Source of the DNA: UMGS1840 sp964537245
Lineage (GTDB): Bacteria; Bacillota; Clostridia; UMGS1840
DNA length: 29,588 nt
Direction: 5' to 3'
Assembly: GCA_964537245.1 (NCBI GenBank)
Contig: CAZHZL010000030.1
Coordinates: 1 to 29,588 of the forward strand
Shown: in pieces, positions 7,757 through 16,256 of the stretch
How the letters are laid out: the number at the start of each line of letters is the position of its first letter
Numbering within the stretch: position 1 is the first letter of the stretch
Translations under genes and position numbers: made by a program
Notes under the pieces: model-generated
The model's input: only the letters and a program-made list of their open reading frames with translations
What the model was told of the DNA's origin: nothing
The model's database searches: none

Positions 7757-8725
7757 TTAATCTTCCTTTACAAAGCTTATCCCCTGTTTTTTCATAAGCT
7801 GGTCTGTAAGCTTTCCAAAATCAGGCATCTGAGTATCTCTGAAATTATTAAGCGGTCCCGGCTTCGATGTGTTTTCACGAGGTAATTTCTCTTTTTTGGA
7901 AGCGCCACCCATAAGAACCTTGTCCATATACGGAAAAGATAATTTTCCTGTATTTAAGACAGTACACTCAAATGCAGCTTTTATCTCTTCATCGCTTTTT
8001 CCGCAGTCACGCCATTTTAAAATATATTCCTTTTCCTTTTCAATAAGCTCTCTTGAATATATCTTAAGAATTTTCTTTATATTTCTGAAATATTTTCCGT
8101 TTTCATCACTTTTTGAAAAATATTCCTCCAAAGCTTCAGAGGTTGTATAGCCTTTTTTGTAACACTCTGTCACAACCTTTGCTATGTATGCAATGTTTTT
8201 CTTGTTTTTTTCTATGCAGTGAGTCATTGTAATAACAAAAAGCTCAAGGGGTATGTTTTGTGTAATAACAACATCATAGATAAGAATTACATCATTCTGA
8301 GTGAGAAATTCTTTATAAAGAGCTTCAATAGTACGGATAACATTCTTAAATTCCGCATTCATGCCGACTGTATCAAGTATTTCATTGAAATTCTGTTCCT
8401 TTTTAACAGGCTTGTTTACTTTTGTACTTAAAAAAGTCAGTTCTTCTAAATTTTCAAATTCAATTGTACCATCGTCAAAAATTGTAATTAAGCCTTCCTG
8501 TTCCCAGAAATTCCACGCATTTTTTACATCCGCCTTAAGTATTCCGAGTTTTTCTGCAATTTCGTCATCAGTAAGAGATTTATTATCGCAGCAAAGCCTG
8601 ATGCCGTACAAATAAACCTTGAGATAATCTCCGTTTACTGTCGGAAGATAATAATCAAGAAAACCGACAGGCACTTTTAAAAAGCTCTTTTTTCTTCCTT
8701 TTGATATTTTAAGATGATTTGCCAT
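7757..8725 (-). CDS. DnaD-domain replication initiation/restart protein
   Basis: DnaD and DnaB of Firmicutes remodel DNA and hand the helicase loader to initiation and restart complexes. The N-terminal part (about residues 15-95) looks like a winged helix, with SLTDDEIAEKLGILKADVKNAW. The C-terminal DnaD domain is clear around residues 225-275: EKEYILKWRDCGKSDEEI followed by the hallmark LNTGKLSFPYMDKVL. At 322 residues it is longer than B. subtilis DnaD, with an extra helical segment between domains, as in many clostridial versions. The ATG follows GGAG. Pairing with dnaI suggests it is the primosome partner here. I cannot say whether it corresponds to DnaD or DnaB of Bacillus, so I give no symbol. 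Confidence 0.88.
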   Translation of the reverse strand: MANHLKISKGRKKSFLKVPVGFLDYYLPTVNGDYLKVYLYGIRLCCDNKSLTDDEIAEKLGILKADVKNAWNFWEQEGLITIFDDGTIEFENLEELTFLSTKVNKPVKKEQNFNEILDTVGMNAEFKNVIRTIEALYKEFLTQNDVILIYDVVITQNIPLELFVITMTHCIEKNKKNIAYIAKVVTECYKKGYTTSEALEEYFSKSDENGKYFRNIKKILKIYSRELIEKEKEYILKWRDCGKSDEEIKAAFECTVLNTGKLSFPYMDKVLMGGASKKEKLPRENTSKPGPLNNFRDTQMPDFGKLTDQLMKKQGISFVKED

Positions 8726-8794
8726 TTTTCACACTCCGGTAAAATATTAAAATAAACCTTCCTGCGACCGAAAAACAGCAAAATCTGAAGAAAA

Positions 8795-9394
8795 CTACAT
8801 TTCCCTTCGTTCGTTATACGCTGTAAGCAAGGTTGCTTCATCAGCATATTCAAGGTCACTTCCCATAGGAAGCCCTTGTGCAATTCTTGTTACCTTCACG
8901 CCAAGCGGTTTCACAAGACCTGCTATATACATCGCTGTTGCGTCGCCTTCGATTGTCGGGCTTAACGCCAGGACAACCTCAATATCCTTATCATTGTTTA
9001 CTCTTTCGAGCAGCTCTCTTATTTTTATGTTATCGGGACCTATCCCGTCCATCGGAGAAATAACTCCGTGCAGAACATGATATACGCCCTTATACTCATG
9101 AGATTTTTCGAGCGCAATAACATCTTTAGGACTTTTTACAACCATAATAATCTTTTTATTTCTTTTTTCGTCACTGCATAAAGAGCATACTTCATCGCCG
9201 CAAAGATTACTGCATACCTTGCAATACTTTGCGCTTTTTTTTGCCTTCAAAAGAGCGTCTGCGAAATTTGAAGCATATTCTTCGTTTTGTGTAATAACAA
9301 AATACGCAAGCCTCATCGCAGTCTTTTTTCCTATTCCGGGCAATGTATTAAAATGCTGTGTAAGAATATCCAAAGGGTCGTTATAATAGTCCAT
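8795..9394 (-). CDS. recR: recombination mediator RecR
   Basis: RecR works with RecO (and RecF) to load RecA on SSB-coated single strands for recombinational repair. The 199-residue length is typical. A helix-hairpin-helix near the N-terminus (LPGIGKKTAMRLA, 18-30) is followed by a C4 zinc finger (C58, C61, C70, C73). A Toprim domain comes next, with VVKSPKDVIALEKS, YHVLHGVISPMDGIGPD and ALSPTIEGDATAMYI. It begins nine bases after ebfC in the conserved dnaX-ebfC-recR order, which implies co-transcription. Confidence 0.97.
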   Translation of the reverse strand: MDYYNDPLDILTQHFNTLPGIGKKTAMRLAYFVITQNEEYASNFADALLKAKKSAKYCKVCSNLCGDEVCSLCSDEKRNKKIIMVVKSPKDVIALEKSHEYKGVYHVLHGVISPMDGIGPDNIKIRELLERVNNDKDIEVVLALSPTIEGDATAMYIAGLVKPLGVKVTRIAQGLPMGSDLEYADEATLLTAYNERREM

Positions 9395-9403
9395 TATTTA
9401 CCT

Positions 9404-9745
9404 CTAAAACAATCCGCCGAAATTACCGATATTTCCGGTAAGACCGCCGAGTGCTTCTTCCTTTTTCTTGTCTTTTTCTTCTATTGCCTGATTTACAGCC
9501 GCAATAACAAGGTCAGCAACCATTTCTGCATCATCTAAAACTGATTCATCTATTTCCAAAGCTTCAAGCTTACCTGCACCTGTAATTGTAGCTTTTACAG
9601 CACCGCCGCCGGAGGTTGCTTCATATGTTTTTAAAGATAAATCCTCCTGTGTTTTTTCCAGGTCAGCCTGCATTTTCTGAGCCTGCTTCATAAGCTGAGC
9701 CATATTTGACGGCATTCCGCCGCCTCTGTTAAATCCTTTTGCCAT
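9404..9745 (-). CDS. ebfC: YbaB/EbfC family nucleoid-associated protein
   Basis: Proteins of this family are small DNA-binding dimers that coat the nucleoid; their exact role is unsettled. The 113-residue sequence has the expected N-terminal helix rich in Met, Gln and Lys (MAQLMKQAQKMQADLEKTQ), the central SGGGAVKATITGAGKLEALEID strand region and a C-terminal helix, ending in a Gly- and Phe-rich tail. It lies between dnaX and recR, as in most Firmicutes. Confidence 0.96.
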   Translation of the reverse strand: MAKGFNRGGGMPSNMAQLMKQAQKMQADLEKTQEDLSLKTYEATSGGGAVKATITGAGKLEALEIDESVLDDAEMVADLVIAAVNQAIEEKDKKKEEALGGLTGNIGNFGGLF

Positions 9746-9781
9746 ACCTTTTATACCTCTTTCATTTTATCATACAATTTT

Positions 9782-11485
9782 TTAAAAGCCTTCTCCGCCA
9801 AGCTTATCTGCCAATGCGTCAAACAAGCTGTCGTCTTTTTTTTCAAATACACCCTCCTCAGGCTTGTATAAAAGACGGACGGAAACATTTTTGTTTAAAA
9901 TTTCAAAAAAAGCTTTAGCTATACATTCATCGTATCTGTTTTGCTTTGCCATATCGAAGAAAGCTTCTTGTGAAAAATAAAACTCAATGCCATTTTCAAT
10001 AAAAATTCTCTTTGCTTTTGAGATTATCATATCAAAACCCGGAGAAGCTGTTTTTGACGCCTTTAAGGCAACATCGCTCCAGCAAGATTTCAAATCATAA
10101 TCTTCGTTTATATTTTTCTGTGTATTTTCTTTCACAAGCTCTTCTGCGTAAGTCGGATAGTCAGGTTCCTCCGAAAAGCTGTCTTCATATACATACTCTT
10201 CTTCAGCTTCCTCATATAATATTTCGGGCTCATGGTTTATTTCAGGTGTCTTTTCAGCCGGAACTGTATCTGAAAAATCATTTTTAACTTCTTCTTTTTC
10301 TTCTTTATAAACTACCTTTACCGAGCCGATATTTTCAAGTTTATTTTCAAGCTCGCTTATTCTTTCGGATAATCCCTCAACAGAAGTAGCTTCAGGATTT
10401 TTTGCAATTCCCGCTACTGCCATCTCTAAAGATAATCTCGGATTGTGGAGCGATTTCTGAAAATAGCTTGCTTTTGAAATGATTTCTATATATCTTAAAA
10501 TTCTTTCAACAGAAAGGTTCTGTGAAAGAGAGATATATTTTTCAGCTTCATGAGAGCCGATTGAAAGAATTTTTTCAATATCCGCTTTATCTGTAACGGT
10601 CTTTGCAACAAGCATATTCCGAAAAGCGTTTATTATCTCATCGGGAAGCTTTTTAAGGTCTCTGCCCGAAAGATATGCGTCATTTATTTTTATAAAGCAT
10701 TCCGAAAGTCTGCCCTCAGTCAGAAGCTTTACAAAATCAAAAACAAAGCCGGGGTCTGTAACACCCGTTACCTTTATAACCGCCTCAACGCCGACATTCT
10801 TATCTCCAAATGAAAAACACTGATCAAGGATACCAAGAGCGTCACGCATTGCACCGTCCGATATTCTTGAAATAAGCCCCAATGCTTCCGAAGTAACCGA
10901 AAAGCCTTCCTGCTCCGATACATACTGAAGTCTTTTTTCTGTATCAAGCGGTGTGATTCTCTTAAAATCAAATCTCTGACATCTTGAAAGAATTGTCGGA
11001 GGAAACTGATGTGGCTCCGTGGTTGCAAATATAAAAAGAATATGTGACGGAGGCTCCTCAAGCGTTTTTAAAAGTGCGTTAAAAGCACTTTGCGTAAGCA
11101 TATGCGCCTCATCAATTATATACACCTTTTTCTTAAGCTCAGCAGGAGTATAGATGACTTCATCTATAATAGTACGCGTATCTTCAACCTTATTGTTTGA
11201 AGCTGCGTCCATTTCAATGATATCAACTGCGCTTCCGTCCAGAGCCGATTTACATGCGCTGCACTCGTTACACGGATTTGAGCCTATCGGATTAAGACAG
11301 TTTACTGCCCGTGCAAGAATTTTAGCTGTTGAAGTTTTACCGGTACCTCTTGAGCCGGAAAACAGATATGCATGAGACAATTTGCCTGTTGCAATCTGAT
11401 TTTTAAGAGTTTCGGTTATGTGCTGCTGCCCTGAAACATCATCAAAAATTTTAGGACGCCATTTTCTGTATAAAGCCTGATACAT
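9782..11485 (-). CDS. dnaX: DNA polymerase III subunit gamma/tau
   Basis: This is the clamp-loader ATPase of the replicative polymerase. The AAA+ module shows Walker A GSRGTGKT (44-51), a zinc finger with C63, C72, C75 and C78, Walker B VYIIDEAH (121-128) and the SRC motif (167-169). A three-helix collar domain runs to about residue 370. A Glu-rich linker (about 385-450) and a C-terminal tau-like domain follow. At 567 residues it is the full tau type. A run of eight A's in GAA AAA AAA near codon 549 is too close to the end to make a useful gamma product. The gene follows the SRP RNA and likely shares its promoter or that RNA's read-through. AGAGG precedes the ATG. Confidence 0.97.
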   Translation of the reverse strand: MYQALYRKWRPKIFDDVSGQQHITETLKNQIATGKLSHAYLFSGSRGTGKTSTAKILARAVNCLNPIGSNPCNECSACKSALDGSAVDIIEMDAASNNKVEDTRTIIDEVIYTPAELKKKVYIIDEAHMLTQSAFNALLKTLEEPPSHILFIFATTEPHQFPPTILSRCQRFDFKRITPLDTEKRLQYVSEQEGFSVTSEALGLISRISDGAMRDALGILDQCFSFGDKNVGVEAVIKVTGVTDPGFVFDFVKLLTEGRLSECFIKINDAYLSGRDLKKLPDEIINAFRNMLVAKTVTDKADIEKILSIGSHEAEKYISLSQNLSVERILRYIEIISKASYFQKSLHNPRLSLEMAVAGIAKNPEATSVEGLSERISELENKLENIGSVKVVYKEEKEEVKNDFSDTVPAEKTPEINHEPEILYEEAEEEYVYEDSFSEEPDYPTYAEELVKENTQKNINEDYDLKSCWSDVALKASKTASPGFDMIISKAKRIFIENGIEFYFSQEAFFDMAKQNRYDECIAKAFFEILNKNVSVRLLYKPEEGVFEKKDDSLFDALADKLGGEGF

Positions 11486-11527
11486 AACAAAAAACCTCTT
11501 CTAAAAAAATAAATTAATAAATAGGCT

Positions 11528-11660
11528 AAAAAATCTGATACCTTTGCAGTATGCGGAAAGTTTGCACAGATTCCCAAATGCTTATCGCTGCTACGTCTCC
11601 GTCCTGACGAGGTTCACACAGGGAAAATCGCATATCCCGCATACCACAAAGATATCGGAT
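11528..11660 (-). ncRNA. ffs: signal recognition particle RNA (small bacterial type)
   Basis: This RNA joins Ffh to form the SRP that targets membrane proteins. The diagnostic Ffh-binding region is at 11587-11608: GTCAGG, a three-pair stem ACG/CGT closed by a GAGA tetraloop, then AGCAGC. The ends pair over a long helix (minus-strand GATATCTTTG with CAAAGGTATC, then TATGCGG with CCGCATA), and the 3' arm runs into six T's (11528-11533) that would act as terminator. The region is about 130 bases. No Alu domain is visible, so this is the short type rather than the roughly 270-base form of Bacillus. Position directly upstream of dnaX is the classical Firmicutes location. The ends are inferred from pairing. 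Confidence 0.93.
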
Positions 11661-11744
11661 TTTAAAGATATACCGTCAAAAACGGCAACTCTATTTATTT
11701 TTTAAAAATCTGCATACTAAACCAAATTATACTCATATTTTTGC
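11661..11744 (-). other. leader between SRP RNA promoter and mature SRP RNA
   Basis: About 84 bases lie between the predicted start point and the 5' end of the SRP RNA fold. They contain a small hairpin (GCCGT/ACGGT with a five-base loop) and no reading frame. One side of an inverted repeat, CTATTTATT (11691-11699), matches AATAAATAG at 11516-11524 past the SRP RNA, so the two could pair around the whole RNA. The stretch is probably removed by processing. Beyond these elements and the promoter, I see nothing else in the 367-base gap 11486-11852. Confidence 0.4.
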
Positions 11745-11750
11745 AGATAT

Positions 11751-11779
11751 ATTATATCATTTATAAATAATCTTGTCAA
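11751..11779 (-). promoter_or_regulatory. consensus sigma-A promoter for SRP RNA (and dnaX operon)
   Basis: TTGACA (11774-11779) and TATAAT (11751-11756) are exactly 17 bases apart on the minus strand. Predicted start is a G near 11744. A perfect consensus suits a stable RNA. A palindromic pair ATCTGCA (11708-11714) and TGCAGAT (11742-11748) overlaps the start point. Confidence 0.92.
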
Positions 11780-11816
11780 GGGAATTATAAAAAAATCGAA
11801 AAAATTCTTATTTTGC

Positions 11817-11839
11817 ACAATAAAAAGAATTTTTATTGT
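11817..11839 (-). terminator. terminator after the trmFO-radical SAM operon
   Basis: ACAATAAAAA (11817-11826) pairs perfectly with TTTTTATTGT (11830-11839) around a three-base loop, 13 bases past the last stop codon of the operon. The stem is AT-only apart from one C-G pair, and further T runs follow on the minus strand. Confidence 0.65.
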
Positions 11840-11852
11840 AAATTTTAACCAT

Positions 11853-13037
11853 TTATTCATCAGAAAACAGCTTGGTTATATCCTCTCCGCCTTTCTTTTT
11901 CCCGTATGCTTTTAAATCAGCATTGTTCATATTCAGAAGAGAAACTTTTTTATCAATTTTTCTCACAACAGTTGTAAACTCATCTGTAAGATAAATTCCC
12001 GTTTCGATTTTTTCATTACCGCTTTTTACATCTGTAAGGTCAATACAAAATTCATCGTTATTATATAAAGTGCCGCGGTAAGCATACTCTTTTTCAAAAG
12101 CTTTCAATTTTCCTTCAACAATTCCATCATTTACTTTTACATCATTAAAAAGCTTAAGCTTTCCGCTTTCAAAGCTTATTTCTGACGCTATACCGCTTTT
12201 TCTGAGGCTGCTTTCAGCTTCGCCCTTGGCGGTTTTTCCATTATATAAAAGCTCAAAAGAAAAATCGTTGAAATATCCCCTCTCATCTTCAAAATCCGCT
12301 TTTATAAAATTCCCGTCGGGAGAACTGATGTTAATACCGTCTATTCTTCCGTCCTCAATAAAAACATCCATAAGAAATTCATTTTCGCCTTTAATTATGA
12401 AGCTCACTTTATATTCATCTGTTCCAAGAATTATTTTATCAGTATATTGTATATTTTTTGTGAACTCTATAAATTTATCCTTTTGGGATTTATCATCTTT
12501 TTCTTTAAAAATATTATCAAAAGATAAATTCTGCTCTTTTTCTGTTAATTCTTTTCCGAAAATCTCTCTAAGGGCGCTTTTATTGTAATCCGAAATCAGA
12601 GTATCAGCAGAGTTTACCCAGTAATCATCGGAAAAATCGGGAAGATTTACTCCAAATTCATTATCGTATAAATATATAAATATATCCTCAATTTTTTCAG
12701 CTTCGCTGTTATCCGCTGCAAACTCCGCTTTTTTGTTTTTGCGGTCCAGAGAAAAATCAAAGCTCAAATCCTTCTTTTCTCCGTTTTCCTCAGAATATTT
12801 CCAATAAGAAAGCGTGAAATTTTTGTCAAGGTAATTCTTATCTCCGAAAATTGCTTTTTTATAGGAAGAAAGCTCTTCTGTCGCTGTTACATAGAAATCG
12901 CTCAACTTATCAAGCGCATATATTTCGGGTGCAAAAAGGAAATACAAAAAATCACGCGCCATAAATACTGCTGTACCGATTAGCAGAATAACAGCAGCTA
13001 TTACCGCGATAATTACAGGTGTCTTTCCTTTTTTCAT
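11853..13037 (-). CDS. membrane-anchored protein of unknown function
   Basis: I place the start at the ATG at 13037, four bases after the radical SAM stop and just behind AAAGGGG; an upstream in-frame start would overlap that gene heavily. The 394-residue product has a short basic N-terminus and one hydrophobic segment (about 7-28), so it is probably an anchored protein with a large extracytoplasmic part. That part is rich in Lys, Asp, Glu, Phe and Tyr and looks beta-rich, with repeated phrases of the kind LSFDFSLDRKNKKAEF, FSFELLYNGKTAKGE and GKLKLFNDVKVNDG. Such alternating segments could come from an elongated lipoprotein- or LolA-like beta sheet, but I recognise no family. It is translationally close to the radical SAM gene and ends the operon. 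Confidence 0.75.
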   Translation of the reverse strand: MKKGKTPVIIAVIAAVILLIGTAVFMARDFLYFLFAPEIYALDKLSDFYVTATEELSSYKKAIFGDKNYLDKNFTLSYWKYSEENGEKKDLSFDFSLDRKNKKAEFAADNSEAEKIEDIFIYLYDNEFGVNLPDFSDDYWVNSADTLISDYNKSALREIFGKELTEKEQNLSFDNIFKEKDDKSQKDKFIEFTKNIQYTDKIILGTDEYKVSFIIKGENEFLMDVFIEDGRIDGINISSPDGNFIKADFEDERGYFNDFSFELLYNGKTAKGEAESSLRKSGIASEISFESGKLKLFNDVKVNDGIVEGKLKAFEKEYAYRGTLYNNDEFCIDLTDVKSGNEKIETGIYLTDEFTTVVRKIDKKVSLLNMNNADLKAYGKKKGGEDITKLFSDE

Positions 13038-13041
13038 TTTT

Positions 13042-14880
13042 CTATCCCCTTTTTTTATAGCAAATGCTGTTGCATTTGAACTTGTTCGCACCGCAGTTTG
13101 CGCATGCGTCGTCACAATTCTTGGTCGTCTTAACATTTTTTGCGTTTTCACATTCTCTTACAAAAAATTCCTTTGTTACACCGCAGGAAATAACATCCCA
13201 CGGCAAAATCTCGTCGTAGCTTCGTTCTCTTTCGTTGTAAAATCCGGAAGAAACTCCACATTCCAAGAATGCTTCCATCCATTTTTCATAGGAAAAATAT
13301 TCGCTCCAGCCGTCAAGCCTGCATCCCTTTTTATATGCCGCTTCAATTACTTTTCCAAGTCTTCTGTCACCTCTTGCAAAAACACCTTCCAAAACAGAGG
13401 TTTTTGCGTCGTGCCAATTAAGTCTGATATTCTTCGACCTTAAGTTTTCACAAAGTAATTCCTGTTTTCTCATAAGCTCCTCATATGAATTCTGAGGCGC
13501 CCACTGAAAAGGTGTATGCGTTTTGGGAACAAAAGAAGAAACGGAAACGGTGATTGAAAATCTGGGTCCTCTTTGTTCCTTCGGAGTTTCGTAATAAAGC
13601 TTCTCTATCTTTTTCACAAGCTCGCAAATTCCCAGAACATCTTCGTCGGTTTCGAACGGAAGTCCAATCATAAAATAAAGCTTAACGGAGGACATACCGT
13701 TTTCAAACACAAATTTCATTGTACTTAAAATAGTTTCTTCCGAAATATTTTTATTTATAATATCTCTCATTCTCTGCGTTCCTGCTTCAGGCGCAAATGT
13801 AAGAGAGCTTTTTCTTATTTCGTTAAGGCTTTCCATTGCGTCCTCTTTGAAATTGTCAATACGAAGCGAAGGCAGCGAAACATTAACCATATTTTCTTTC
13901 TGAAATTCCTTGAGCATTTTTTTAAGCTCGTGAAGCCCTGTATAATCGCTTGTAGAAAGCGATGAAAGCGAAATTTCCTCATAGCCTGTTCTTTTAAAGG
14001 ATCTTACACCGCAGTCATATAAAACCGACGGACTTTTTTCGCGCTTCGGTCTGTAAATATACCCTGCCTGACAAAATCTGCACCCTCTCATACAACCCCT
14101 CATAACCTCAAGCGTTATACGGTCATGCACAGCTTCCACATAAGGTATTACAAAATCAGTAGGATAAGGTGCTTTATCAAGGTCGTATACTATTCTTTTT
14201 TCAACAGTTTTTCCGATTGATTTAACGGTATTATCCTCATTATAGGTAAACTCAACAAGTGACGGCACATAAATACCGTCAAGCTCTGAAAGCTCTTTTA
14301 ATATCTCTTTTTTAGTTTTGCCGTTTTTCTTGCCATTTAAAATAACATCGGATAATTCAAGCTCAATTTCTTCCCCTTCGCCAATTATAAAGAAGTCTAT
14401 AAAATCAACAAGCGGTTCGGGATTATATGCACACGGTCCTCCTGCGCAAACAAACGGATAAGACTCGTCTCTGTCCTCTGCCTTAAGCGGTATCTGAGAT
14501 AAATCAAGCATAGCAAGAATAGTGGAAAAGGAAAGCTCATACTGAAGGGTAAAACCTAAAATATCAGCTTCCTTCAAAGGCGTTTTGCTCTCTAAATCAT
14601 AAAGCGGTATCCCCTTTTCGCGCATTTTTTCTTCCATATCGCTCCACACCATAAACGCGCGCTTTGCCCACATATTTTCTCTTTTGTTTATTATATCATA
14701 AAGTATTTTAAAACCGAGATGAGACATACCTATTTCGTATGTATCGGGAAAACAGAATACAAAATTAAGCTCCACATCTTTTTCGTTTTTTATTATACTG
14801 TTAAATTCCTCGCCGATATATCTTCCTGGCTTCTGCACCGAAAGAAGTATTTCGTCAAGCTGTTTTGATACATTACTCAC
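13042..14880 (-). CDS. B12-binding-like radical SAM protein, TIGR03960-type
   Basis: The 612-residue protein has an N-terminal Rossmann-like region (GMSHLGFKILYDIIN) of the sort linked to cobalamin-binding folds. Its radical SAM core has C263, C267 and C270 in RGCMRGCRFC, the ligands of a [4Fe-4S] cluster that cleaves S-adenosylmethionine. Overall pattern (TLEVMRGC, FAPEAGTQRMRDIINKN, KLYFMIGLPFETDED) matches the uncharacterised family often called TIGR03960. That family is frequently fused to or followed by a DUF2344 partner, which is absent here. The C-terminus is Cys-rich (CDDACANCGANKFKC), suggesting a second metal site. Start is a GTG preceded by GAGGTG at seven bases, inside the end of trmFO (8-base overlap), implying translational coupling. 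Substrate is unknown. Confidence 0.85.
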   Translation of the reverse strand: MSNVSKQLDEILLSVQKPGRYIGEEFNSIIKNEKDVELNFVFCFPDTYEIGMSHLGFKILYDIINKRENMWAKRAFMVWSDMEEKMREKGIPLYDLESKTPLKEADILGFTLQYELSFSTILAMLDLSQIPLKAEDRDESYPFVCAGGPCAYNPEPLVDFIDFFIIGEGEEIELELSDVILNGKKNGKTKKEILKELSELDGIYVPSLVEFTYNEDNTVKSIGKTVEKRIVYDLDKAPYPTDFVIPYVEAVHDRITLEVMRGCMRGCRFCQAGYIYRPKREKSPSVLYDCGVRSFKRTGYEEISLSSLSTSDYTGLHELKKMLKEFQKENMVNVSLPSLRIDNFKEDAMESLNEIRKSSLTFAPEAGTQRMRDIINKNISEETILSTMKFVFENGMSSVKLYFMIGLPFETDEDVLGICELVKKIEKLYYETPKEQRGPRFSITVSVSSFVPKTHTPFQWAPQNSYEELMRKQELLCENLRSKNIRLNWHDAKTSVLEGVFARGDRRLGKVIEAAYKKGCRLDGWSEYFSYEKWMEAFLECGVSSGFYNERERSYDEILPWDVISCGVTKEFFVRECENAKNVKTTKNCDDACANCGANKFKCNSICYKKRG

Positions 14881-16189
14881 AGATTTTCACCTCTACTATA
14901 AATTTTTTCATTTCCGAAAGCGCACATTCTGAAATTTTTTCATAGCGCTCTTTTTTATTTTTTATTCTTTCCGATAATTTCGGTAAAATTCCGAAATTCA
15001 TATTCATTGGTTGAAATTTTGTTATGCTTTCATCTGTTATATAAGATAAAAGCGAGCCTAAAGCGGTTTTCTTTGGGAAAACGATTTTTTCCTCACCCTT
15101 ATACTGCCTTACTGCATTTATTCCCGAAACAAGTCCAGAAGCCATTGACTCAACATAGCCTTCAACGCCTGTTATCTGACCTGCAAAGAAAATATTTTCG
15201 TTTTCTCTCAACTGATTTGTCGGACAAAGGTGCTTCGGAGAATTTATATATGTGTTTCTGTGCATAACCCCGTATCGCATAAATTCTGCGTTTTCAAGCC
15301 CCGGTATCATTGAAAATACTCTTTTTTGCTCAGGAAATGTGAGATTTGTCTGAAAACCTACAAGATTATACAGCGTATCTTCCTTATTTTCACATCTTAA
15401 CTGAACAACAGCATAATACTCCTCACCTGTTTTCAGATTCGGAAGTCCGACAGGCTTCAAGGGTCCAAAGGTAAGAGTCTGAGGTCCTCTTTTTGCCATA
15501 ACCTCAACAGGCATACAGCCCTCAAAAACCTTCAGGTTTTCAAAAGATTTGAGCTTAACACACTCTGCATTTACAAGCTCATTGTAAAAAGCTTCATATT
15601 GCTCTTTTGTAAAAGGACAGTTTATATAATCGTCGCCGCCCTTTTGATATCTCGCCATTTTATAGCATATATCCATATTCACGGATTCTTTTGTTATAAC
15701 AGGCGCCGCCGCATCGTAAAAATAAAGATTTTCGTCAGATATAAGCCGCGATATTTCCTTTGTAAGACCTTCGCTTGTAAGCGGCCCTGTTGCAATAATT
15801 ACGATACCGTCAGGAATTTCGGTAATTTCTTCATCTATTATCTCAATATAAGGATTATTCTTTATGCTTTTGGTAATATATTCAGAAAATCTGTCTCTGT
15901 CAACAGCTAATGCGTCGCCTGCGGGAACGCGGTTTAAATCAGCGCTTTTTATACAAAGAGAGTCAAGAAGGCGGAGTTCTTCTTTTAAAAGTCCGCACGC
16001 ATTTGAAAGAGAGTTCCCTTTTAATGAATTTGAGCATACAAGCTCCGCAAAAAAATCGCTGTGCTGAGCAGGCGTTCTTTTATGCTTTTTCATTTCATAT
16101 AAGCGAACCTTTATTTTATTTTTTGCAATATAATTTGCCGCCTCAACTCCTGCAAGTCCGGCACCTATAACTGTTATATATTCAGACAC
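14873..16189 (-). CDS. trmFO: folate-dependent tRNA (uracil-54-C5)-methyltransferase TrmFO
   Basis: TrmFO makes ribothymidine at position 54 of tRNA using methylenetetrahydrofolate and FADH2. The 438-residue length is typical. The N-terminal FAD-binding motif is IGAGLAG (8-14), followed by ELVCSNSLKGN with C52 and later FEGCMPVEVMAKRGP, which hold the two cysteines associated with catalysis. The C-terminal part has FFAGQITGVEGYVESMASG, a clear family signature. The start is a GTG with GAGGT upstream. topA-trmFO adjacency is common in Firmicutes, but here a BFD-like gene and a terminator intervene. Any promoter would have to lie in the 24 bases after that terminator or be supplied by read-through. 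Confidence 0.96.
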   Translation of the reverse strand: MSEYITVIGAGLAGVEAANYIAKNKIKVRLYEMKKHKRTPAQHSDFFAELVCSNSLKGNSLSNACGLLKEELRLLDSLCIKSADLNRVPAGDALAVDRDRFSEYITKSIKNNPYIEIIDEEITEIPDGIVIIATGPLTSEGLTKEISRLISDENLYFYDAAAPVITKESVNMDICYKMARYQKGGDDYINCPFTKEQYEAFYNELVNAECVKLKSFENLKVFEGCMPVEVMAKRGPQTLTFGPLKPVGLPNLKTGEEYYAVVQLRCENKEDTLYNLVGFQTNLTFPEQKRVFSMIPGLENAEFMRYGVMHRNTYINSPKHLCPTNQLRENENIFFAGQITGVEGYVESMASGLVSGINAVRQYKGEEKIVFPKKTALGSLLSYITDESITKFQPMNMNFGILPKLSERIKNKKERYEKISECALSEMKKFIVEVKICE

Positions 16190-16216
16190 AATTTTAACCT
16201 CACAAAGTTTTTATAC

Positions 16217-16247
16217 AAAAAACAGGGCTTTTTTATCGGCCCTGTTT
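16217..16247 (-). terminator. terminator of the BFD-like gene
   Basis: AAACAGGGC (16220-16228) pairs perfectly with GCCCTGTTT (16239-16247). On the minus strand the stem ends in a run of T's. It begins 10 bases past the stop of the BFD-like gene and separates it from trmFO. Confidence 0.88.
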
Positions 16248-16256
16248 CAATTTTTT

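Noticed and set aside
9820..9850. Run of eight A's in the dnaX coding strand that could cause ribosomal or polymerase slippage
   Set aside because: It lies near codon 549 of 567, so a shifted product would differ only at the tail and would not make a gamma-like form; no supporting hairpin was seen.
11661..11744. Alu domain of a large-type SRP RNA upstream of the Ffh-binding region
   Set aside because: Only one small hairpin is present and the conserved UGUA-type loop motif is absent.
11705..11750. Hairpin ATCTGCA/TGCAGAT with a T run, looking like a terminator upstream of SRP RNA
   Set aside because: Its first arm overlaps the predicted transcription start, so most of the stem would not be in the transcript, and the loop is 27 bases.
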